Below, piece after piece: positions 13,446 to 18,748 of a stretch of DNA of 18,748 bases. How positions within the stretch are numbered: the stretch's first letter is position 1; every line of letters starts with the position of its first letter. The notes below the pieces were generated by a model. That model ran no database searches. It saw only the letters and a program-made list of their open reading frames with translations, and had not been told where the DNA came from. The translations under genes and the position numbers were made by a program. This DNA is from Rhodospirillales bacterium. Lineage in GTDB: Bacteria; Pseudomonadota; Alphaproteobacteria; Rhodospirillales; UBA2165. Location of the stretch: the NCBI GenBank assembly GCA_013204125.1, contig JABMOP010000262.1, forward strand, positions 1 to 18,748, in the 5' to 3' direction.

Positions 13446-15269
13446 CTATTCCACGGTCACGGATTTTGCCAGGTTGCGTGGCTGATCGACATCGGTGCCT
13501 TTGATTACCGCCGTGTGATAGGCCAGCAATTGGACGGGGATGGCGTACAGAATGGGGGCCACGAACGGGTCCACCTGGGGCAGCGCGATGGTCGCCGCCG
13601 CAAGGCTGCCCAGTTTTCTAGCGCCTTCTTCGTCGCTGAAAAATATGACGCGGCCACCGCGGGCAATCACTTCTTGCATGTTGGACGCGGTCTTATCGAA
13701 CAGATCATCGGTCGGCGCGATGACGATAACCGGGACGCCGTCATCGATCAGCGCGATCGGTCCGTGTTTCAATTCACCGGCGGCGTAGCCTTCGGCGTGG
13801 ATGTATGAAATTTCCTTCAATTTAAGCGCGCCTTCGAGAGCGATGGGATAGCTGGTGCCGCGCCCCAAATAGAGCACATCACGCGCGGTGGCGATTTCCG
13901 CCGCCAATTCGCGCAATCGTTCGTCGTGGTTCAAAACCTCGGCGGCGCGCGCCGGAATTTCGGTCAACGCCTTGGCCAATCTTGCCTCGTCGTTGTGGGT
14001 AATGGTGCCGAGCGCCACCGCAAGCTGAACCGTAAAGACCGCAAGAACGGTGAGCTGCGTGGTGAAGGCCTTGGTCGAGGCGACGCCGATTTCCGGTCCC
14101 GCATAGGTCGGCAGAACAATGTCGCTTTCGCGCGCAATGGAGCTTTCCGGCACATTAACAATGGACAATATGCGTTGGCCTTGCCTGCGGGCATGGCGCA
14201 AAGCGGCCCAGGTATCGGCGGTTTCGCCAGACTGGGATATGAAAATGGCGAGCCCGCCGGCCGGCATCGTCGGTTCCCGGTAGCGAAATTCGGATGCGAT
14301 ATCGACTTCGACGGATAGGTTGGTCATACGTTCCAACCAGTATTTGGCGGTTAATCCCGCATAAAACGCCGTGCCGCAGGCGGATAGGGTGATTTTTGAA
14401 ATGGTGGCCGGGTCCATATTCAAATCCGGCAGGGTCAGGGTCTGATCGGCGGGATTTAAGAAACTATGCAGGGTATCGCCGATCACCTGCGGCTGCTCGA
14501 ATATCTCTTTAAGCATGAAATGTGGATACCCGGCTTTGCCGGCCTGCTCGGCGGAATGGGAAGTCGCCACAATGGGCCGTTCGACCACGGCGCCGTCTGC
14601 GCCCCGGATGGTAACCTTTGCGCCTTCGATCACCGCCCAATCGCCGTCATCCAAATAGGTCAGCCGCTGGGTCATCGGCGCCAAGGCCAAGGCGTCCGAT
14701 CCGATAAAGGTTTCGCCTTCACCATACCCAACCGCCAGCGGACTTCCGCGTCTGGCGGCGATCATCAAGCCGTCGAAGCCGGCGAAAATAATGCCGAGCG
14801 CAAAGGCGCCCTCAATTCGATCAAGCGCAGCTTTGGTGGCCTCGCTCGGCGTCATCCCGTCTTCCAGATATTTGGTGATGAGATGCACTACAACTTCGGT
14901 ATCGGTGTCGGACGCCAGCTCATGCCCGGCGGCGACCAATTCCGATTTCAGATCAAGAAAATTTTCGATAATGCCGTTATGGACCAGCGCGACACGGGTT
15001 GTCGCGTGAGGATGCGCGTTTACTTCATTGGCGACACCGTGGGTCGCCCAGCGGGTATGGCCGATGCCGGTCACGCCGGGGATCGGATCGTCCTTCAGGC
15101 GCGCAACTAAATTGACCAGCTTACCTTCGGCGCGGCGTCGCTCGATGCCTCCATTGTTTAATGTTGCAAGGCCCGCCGAATCGTAGCCCCGGTATTCAAG
15201 CCGCTTGAGGCCTTCCACCAAACGGTCCGCGACCGCATTTTTGCTGACGATGCCGATAATGCCGCACAT
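13446..15269 (-). CDS. glmS: Glutamine--fructose-6-phosphate aminotransferase (isomerizing)
   Basis: 607 residues, full length (about 609 in E. coli). It starts MCGIIGIVS, with the N-terminal nucleophile Cys2 exposed after Met removal. The glutaminase domain (1-240) shows RWATHGV, the NGIIENF motif and DTDTEV. Two SIS sugar-isomerase domains follow, with SACGTAFYAGL, FISQSGETADTW and the C-terminal NLAKSVTVE carrying the family's end lysine. The enzyme makes glucosamine-6-phosphate from fructose-6-phosphate and glutamine, the first step of UDP-GlcNAc synthesis for peptidoglycan and lipid A. Its ATG overlaps the TAA of glmU by one base, giving tight coupling. No glmS ribozyme or other leader element is seen, since the gene is internal to the operon. 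Confidence 0.97.
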   Translation of the reverse strand: MCGIIGIVSKNAVADRLVEGLKRLEYRGYDSAGLATLNNGGIERRRAEGKLVNLVARLKDDPIPGVTGIGHTRWATHGVANEVNAHPHATTRVALVHNGIIENFLDLKSELVAAGHELASDTDTEVVVHLITKYLEDGMTPSEATKAALDRIEGAFALGIIFAGFDGLMIAARRGSPLAVGYGEGETFIGSDALALAPMTQRLTYLDDGDWAVIEGAKVTIRGADGAVVERPIVATSHSAEQAGKAGYPHFMLKEIFEQPQVIGDTLHSFLNPADQTLTLPDLNMDPATISKITLSACGTAFYAGLTAKYWLERMTNLSVEVDIASEFRYREPTMPAGGLAIFISQSGETADTWAALRHARRQGQRILSIVNVPESSIARESDIVLPTYAGPEIGVASTKAFTTQLTVLAVFTVQLAVALGTITHNDEARLAKALTEIPARAAEVLNHDERLRELAAEIATARDVLYLGRGTSYPIALEGALKLKEISYIHAEGYAAGELKHGPIALIDDGVPVIVIAPTDDLFDKTASNMQEVIARGGRVIFFSDEEGARKLGSLAAATIALPQVDPFVAPILYAIPVQLLAYHTAVIKGTDVDQPRNLAKSVTVE

Positions 15270-16630
15270 TAGGATTTATTCGATTTTTTGGAATTTAAGG
15301 CGCGTTTTTTTGCTGCCCATCCCGGCTTCACTTCCTGGCGCGCGCGGGCCACGGCCAAGGCGCCGCGTTCTACATCTTCTGTGATGACGCTGCCGGCGGC
15401 GGTGACCGCACCGTCGCCGATTTTCACCGGTGCGACGAGGGCGGTGTTGGAACCGATGAAGGCGCCTTCGCCAATTTCGGTTAGCGATTTGATGTAGCCG
15501 TCGTAATTGCAGGTAATGGTGCCGGCACCGATATTGGCGCCGGCGCCGATCATTGCATCGCCGATATAGCTCAGATGATTGGCCTTAGCGCCCGGCCCCA
15601 GCGAGGCGTTTTTAATCTCAACGAAATTACCCACATGGGCGCTTTCGCCGATATCCGCGCCGGGCCGCAGCCGAGCGAAGGGGCCAATGCTTGCGCCCTT
15701 TGCAATACTAGCTTGTGTGATGTGGCAAAAGGCTCTGATCTCCACATTGTCGGCGATGGTGACGCCGGGCCCGAAGACCACGTTCGGGCCGATGGTGACA
15801 TCACGGCCCAATTTGGTGTCGGCGGATAAATACACCGTTGCCGGATCGATCAGGGTCGCGCCCGCCTCCATCGCTGCAATTCTTAAACGGTTTTGCACCA
15901 AGGCTTCGGCGACAGCCAGATCGGCGCGCGAATTGACGCCCAGAAGTTCGCTTTCATCGCCTTCGACGACGACAGATTCCCGGCCTTCGGACACCGCAAT
16001 ACCGACAATATCGGTCAGGTAGTATTCGCCCTTGGCGTTTTTGTTGCCGATGGTTTTGATCCAATCAGACATGCGGCTTCCGTCAACGGCGAATATTCCC
16101 GAATTGCAGAGCCCGGTTTTCAATTGTTCGGAATCGGCGTCGACCGCTTCGACAATATGGCTAAGGCTTCCAGAATCCCCGAGAATTAGCCGCCCATAGG
16201 CGTCCGGTTTCGAGGCATGAAATCCCAGCACGGCGACGCCCGGATTGTCTTCGCTTCGCCGCGCCGCCAGAAGGCGGTGCATGGCATCAGCCCTAATCAG
16301 CGGCGAATCGCCATAAAGGATTAAGACATCGCCTTCGAAACCCGCCAATTGGGGGAGCGCGGCGGCGGCGGCGTGGCCGGTGCCGAGCCGCTCATTTTGT
16401 ATCGCGGTGGCGGCGTGCACATCGTGGGCCTGAACCGCATCGGCCACCCGGTCCATGTCCGGCCCGATGACAACGATCACCCGGTCCGGCGCCAACTCGG
16501 CGACGCTGTCCAGCAAATGCAGGATCATTGGACGCCCGGCGATCGGATGCAAAACCTTAGGCGTATCGGATTTCATCCGCGTGCCGAGCCCTGCGGCCAA
16601 CACAATTACGGCGATTGGTTCGGAATTCAT
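15269..16630 (-). CDS. glmU: Bifunctional UDP-N-acetylglucosamine pyrophosphorylase / glucosamine-1-phosphate N-acetyltransferase
   Basis: 453 residues (456 in E. coli). The N-terminal nucleotidyltransferase domain has LAAGLGTRMKSDTPKVLHP and ILYGDSPLI. The left-handed beta-helix from about residue 245 carries hexapeptide repeats and the acetyltransferase site (HLSYIGDAMIGAGANIGAGT, CNYDG). It acetylates glucosamine-1-phosphate and then couples it to UTP, making UDP-GlcNAc in the cytoplasm. The ATG at 16630 fits the family start. A TTG at 16657 would add nine residues not typical of GlmU. The ribosome site is weak. It is the first gene of the cluster; the divergent 216-bp region to its right (16631-16846) shows no convincing promoter for it. 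glmM is not in the window. Confidence 0.96.
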   Translation of the reverse strand: MNSEPIAVIVLAAGLGTRMKSDTPKVLHPIAGRPMILHLLDSVAELAPDRVIVVIGPDMDRVADAVQAHDVHAATAIQNERLGTGHAAAAALPQLAGFEGDVLILYGDSPLIRADAMHRLLAARRSEDNPGVAVLGFHASKPDAYGRLILGDSGSLSHIVEAVDADSEQLKTGLCNSGIFAVDGSRMSDWIKTIGNKNAKGEYYLTDIVGIAVSEGRESVVVEGDESELLGVNSRADLAVAEALVQNRLRIAAMEAGATLIDPATVYLSADTKLGRDVTIGPNVVFGPGVTIADNVEIRAFCHITQASIAKGASIGPFARLRPGADIGESAHVGNFVEIKNASLGPGAKANHLSYIGDAMIGAGANIGAGTITCNYDGYIKSLTEIGEGAFIGSNTALVAPVKIGDGAVTAAGSVITEDVERGALAVARARQEVKPGWAAKKRALNSKKSNKS

Positions 16631-16846
16631 CGGGAAAATGCCTGATAACTGTCTCAAAAATAACGGGAATCGTCGCGGATCGTGCCACAGCGTGAGTTAC
16701 CCGCCAAGTCAATTCATATTACGGAATTTTGCAAAAAGCCGAGGGCAGGGGAACCGGGTTTTGATTTTAACATGGCGCGGGATTACCCTGGCGGCAAGGT
16801 TAACCGGAAATTTGTGACAACCGATTTGAAATAGGGAAGGATAATC

Positions 16847-17971
16847 ATGGCTCAAATTAGTGGCCTAAACGAGATCGCCTATGTGGATTGCAAGGGCGGC
16901 GGCCAAATTGAAGTCGCGGACGGCATCGCCTATGTCGGCCATACGGAAGGGCCGGAAGCGACCACCGTTATCGATGTTAAAGACCCCAAGAATCCAATAA
17001 TCCTGACCACCATCATGTGCGCTCATGGCGGCGTTCATGCCCACAAGGTGCATGTCAAAGACGGATTGATGCTGACCAATTACGAATCGATCGGCACCGC
17101 CGGCGGTCGTGAAGAAGGCTTCGCGCCGGGGCTCAACATCTATGATGTATCCAACCCTTCCGAGCCCAAGCACATCAACCAATGGAAGACGACAGGCAAG
17201 GGCGTCCACCGCTTCACCTATGACGGCCAATACGCCTATCTGTCGACCACGATGGAAGGCTATTCAGGGCGTATCGTCGTGATTATGGATATGTCCGATC
17301 CGCTGAGCCCGAGCGAAGCCGGGCGCTGGTGGTGGCCGGGTCAATGGACCGCCGGCGGCGAAGAGTTGGATATTCCGGCGCCGCATATGCTCTGCCATCA
17401 CCCGATACGCATGGGCGACAAGCTTTATGTCAGCTATTGGCATGCGGGCTGGGCCATTTTGGATATTTCCGACATCGCAAACCCCAAATGCCTGTCGCGC
17501 ATGTCGTGGACTAGAACCACCGGCGTTCCGACCCATACCTGCCTGCCGATCCCGTTTAAACTTAAAGGCATGGACATCATGCTGGTCGCCGATGAAGACG
17601 TCGCTAAGACCAAGGAATGCGGGCCGGCGTTTTTATGGGTGGTGAATGTTTCGGACCTTGAAAATCCGATGCCGTTCGCCAGCTTCCAACTGGATGGACT
17701 CGAGAGTGGAACGCCGATGCCGGCGCAAACCGGATGTCATCAGCCGGTAGAAATTGTGCGCTCCACCGAAATTCCGGTGGCGTGGTTTTCAAATGGGCTC
17801 CGCATTGTTGATATCGCCGATCCGCACGCGCCAAAAGAAGTTGCTTCTTTTGTGCCGGACGCGCCCAAGGGCTTCGATAAACCGCTCGCCAATGATGTAT
17901 ACCAAGACGACCAAGGTGTGATCTACCTCATAGACAGGCGGTGGGGTCTCCATATATTAGAGCGGCAATAG
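16847..17971 (+). CDS. LVIVD-repeat-type beta-propeller protein, His-rich, function unknown
   Basis: 374 residues, no signal peptide or membrane segment. Repeated units of the type GLxIYDVSNPSEPKHI, GWAILDISDIANPKCLS, LWVVNVSDLENPMPFASF and GLRIVDIADPHAPKEVASF, each about 45-60 residues apart, match the LVIVD pattern of beta-propeller blades. Histidines and cysteines cluster at the ends of several blades (CAHGGVHAHKVHV, PHMLCHHPIR, YWHAGW, PTHTCLP, TGCHQPVEI). This suggests a central metal site, somewhat like the selenium-binding-protein/methanethiol-oxidase propellers, though I cannot confirm the relationship. The start is well set by AGGGAAGGA 5 bp before the ATG. It is monocistronic and divergent from glmU. 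The substrate and partners are unknown. Confidence 0.8.
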   Translation: MAQISGLNEIAYVDCKGGGQIEVADGIAYVGHTEGPEATTVIDVKDPKNPIILTTIMCAHGGVHAHKVHVKDGLMLTNYESIGTAGGREEGFAPGLNIYDVSNPSEPKHINQWKTTGKGVHRFTYDGQYAYLSTTMEGYSGRIVVIMDMSDPLSPSEAGRWWWPGQWTAGGEELDIPAPHMLCHHPIRMGDKLYVSYWHAGWAILDISDIANPKCLSRMSWTRTTGVPTHTCLPIPFKLKGMDIMLVADEDVAKTKECGPAFLWVVNVSDLENPMPFASFQLDGLESGTPMPAQTGCHQPVEIVRSTEIPVAWFSNGLRIVDIADPHAPKEVASFVPDAPKGFDKPLANDVYQDDQGVIYLIDRRWGLHILERQ

Positions 17972-18033
17972 CGAGTAGTCGGGCTTGCCCGGCGCGGCCC
18001 CTTAACCTTTGTGTGATAGGAACTATATCAAGA

Positions 18034-18062
18034 TTGACGGCCCCATAATTTCGCCGCAAAAT
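18034..18062 (+). promoter_or_regulatory. Weak candidate promoter for the lipoprotein gene
   Basis: TTGACG (18034-18039) and CAAAAT (18057-18062) are 17 bp apart, about 50 bp before the start codon. The -35 is good and the -10 is poor. Confidence 0.3.
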
Positions 18063-18112
18063 TGTATTAGCCCGGCGATAGAATTTGTATTTAGAAGAAA
18101 AGGAATATGACC

Positions 18113-18604
18113 ATGCGGTTTACTCGTCTTACCACGGTTTTTGTTCTTGTCGGTTTCCTGGCGGCCTGCGCCGATGCGCAAAATGCACCCAAACAGACCA
18201 TCGGTACGCTTTTGGGCGCCGGCGCCGGCGCGCTGCTCGGCTCGAAAGTCGGCGGCGGAAAAGGCAGATTGGCGGCGGTCGCCATTGGCGCCCTCGGCGG
18301 CGCCTGGCTCGGCAGCGAGGTCGGCAAATCGATGGATGATGTCGACCGCATGAAAGCCAACCAGACGCAGAACGCGGCGTTAGAGACCAACCGCGATGGC
18401 GCCGCGTCTACATGGTCCAATCCCAATAACGGTCATCGGGGTTCGGTAACGCCGATCCGCACTTATGAAAGCGCCGGCCAGAATTGCCGCGAATACCAGC
18501 ATCAGGTGACCATCGGCGGCAATTCCGAAACGGTGGTCGGCACTGCCTGCCGCCAACCGGACGGCACCTGGCGGGTGAACGAAAGCGCGCGCGCACCGTC
18601 CTAA
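18113..18604 (+). CDS. Outer-membrane lipoprotein with glycine-zipper (17-kDa surface antigen-like)
   Basis: 163 residues. The lipoprotein signal peptide has a charged start (MRFTR), a hydrophobic core (TVFVLVGF) and the lipobox LAAC, so Cys19 would be acylated. Residues 32-70 form a glycine-zipper hairpin (GTLLGAGAGALLGSKVGGGK and GALGGAWLGSEVG), as in Rickettsia 17-kDa antigen and SlyB-like proteins. The C-terminal domain (about 95-155) contains CREYQHQVTIGG and a TACRQPDGTWRV ending typical of this family. It is probably anchored in the outer membrane with an envelope-integrity role. An ATG at 18107 lies only 2 bp from AAGGA, whereas the one at 18113 is 8 bp away and is preferred; the choice changes only two residues. 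Confidence 0.87.
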   Translation: MRFTRLTTVFVLVGFLAACADAQNAPKQTIGTLLGAGAGALLGSKVGGGKGRLAAVAIGALGGAWLGSEVGKSMDDVDRMKANQTQNAALETNRDGAASTWSNPNNGHRGSVTPIRTYESAGQNCREYQHQVTIGGNSETVVGTACRQPDGTWRVNESARAPS

Positions 18605-18629
18605 AGACCCGGCCCTTCGCGGCCCTTCC

Positions 18630-18658
18630 TTGACAGCCCACGCGGCGGGACCTTATAT
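18630..18658 (+). promoter_or_regulatory. Sigma-70 promoter for tRNA-Val
   Basis: A perfect TTGACA (18630-18635) is followed after 17 bp by TTATAT (18653-18658); TATATG one base on is an alternative. The predicted RNA start near 18665 is about 38 nt before the tRNA. The GC-rich stretch after the -10 resembles stable-RNA promoters under stringent control. Confidence 0.7.
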
Positions 18659-18702
18659 GCGGCTCCCACCCCCTGCACCTTTGCGCGGGGCCCGGGAAAG
18701 TC

Positions 18703-18748
18703 GGGCGATTAGCTCAGTTGGTAGAGCACCGTGTTCACATCGCGGGGG
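18703..18748 (+). tRNA. tRNA-Val(CAC), 5' part, cut by the window end
   Basis: Acceptor strand GGGCGAT, then TA, D-arm GCTC-AGTTGGTA-GAGC, A, and anticodon stem CCGTG with loop TTCACAT and CGCGG, all in the right places. The anticodon is CAC (18736-18738), which reads GUG valine codons. The T-arm and 3' acceptor strand lie beyond the window, so final pairing cannot be checked. Confidence 0.9.

Noticed and set aside
12810..13808. 332-codon plus-strand open frame antisense to the TlpA-like and glmS genes
   Set aside because: It lies fully opposite two well-recognised genes, crosses their boundary, has Arg/Gly/Gln-rich composition typical of shadow frames and matches no family I recognise.
16631..16846. 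Promoter and riboswitch search in the glmU/propeller divergent region
   Set aside because: Isolated TTGACT, TTGCAA and TAATAT hexamers are present but none are at acceptable spacing, and no conserved RNA element such as a glmS-type ribozyme was recognised.
17972..18000. Possible terminator after the propeller gene (CGGGC TT GCCCG)
   Set aside because: The loop would be only two bases and there is no T-run, so a functional intrinsic terminator is not supported.
18605..18629. GGCCC repeats after the lipoprotein gene as a terminator
   Set aside because: GGCCC occurs as direct copies rather than a proper stem and no T-run follows.

Overview
The window looks like a piece of alphaproteobacterial chromosome, probably from a Rhodospirillales-like lineage. 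This is inferred from moderate-to-high GC content, FNR/FixK-type boxes, a dispersed palindromic repeat of alphaproteobacterial type, and the gene content; no phylogeny was run. It holds fourteen complete protein genes, one small hypothetical gene, one substrate-binding-protein gene broken by an in-frame stop, and two features cut by the window edges (a biotinyl carrier start on the left, a tRNA-Val on the right). No insertion sequence, phage gene or CRISPR array was seen.

Left third (1-6.3 kb): two paralogous biotin-dependent carboxyltransferase genes, both on the minus strand, flank a plus-strand ABC-transporter substrate-binding-protein gene. The first carboxyltransferase is followed 24 bp later by the start of a biotin/lipoyl carrier protein. 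The second follows a 3-oxoadipyl-CoA-type thiolase. Neither carboxyltransferase carries its own biotin domain, so both may use the same carrier, and their substrates cannot be read from sequence. The transporter gene carries an in-frame TAG at codon 193. It ends in a strong intrinsic terminator, followed by a palindromic repeat that reaches into the end of the second carboxyltransferase gene.

Middle (6.4-12.8 kb): pterin carbinolamine dehydratase, a CBS-CBS-BON protein with a 66-residue companion gene behind a well-placed FNR box, a secreted FecR-cyclophilin fusion, maleylacetoacetate isomerase, an amidase that seems to lack a normal start codon, a nitroreductase, a single-domain VOC protein with a second FNR-like box nearby, and a stand-alone receiver protein. 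Thiolase, dehydratase and isomerase all belong to families used in aromatic-compound breakdown, but they are not in one operon.

Right third (12.8 kb to end): the minus-strand cluster glmU-glmS-TlpA-like thioredoxin, with glmU and glmS overlapping by one base, for UDP-GlcNAc synthesis plus a periplasmic thiol-redox protein. Then come a His-rich LVIVD-type beta-propeller protein, a glycine-zipper outer-membrane lipoprotein, and a tRNA-Val(CAC) with a good sigma-70 promoter.

The points most worth following up are the paired carboxyltransferases, the FecR-cyclophilin fusion that lacks the usual catalytic arginine, the FNR-controlled CBS/BON pair, and the in-frame TAG.
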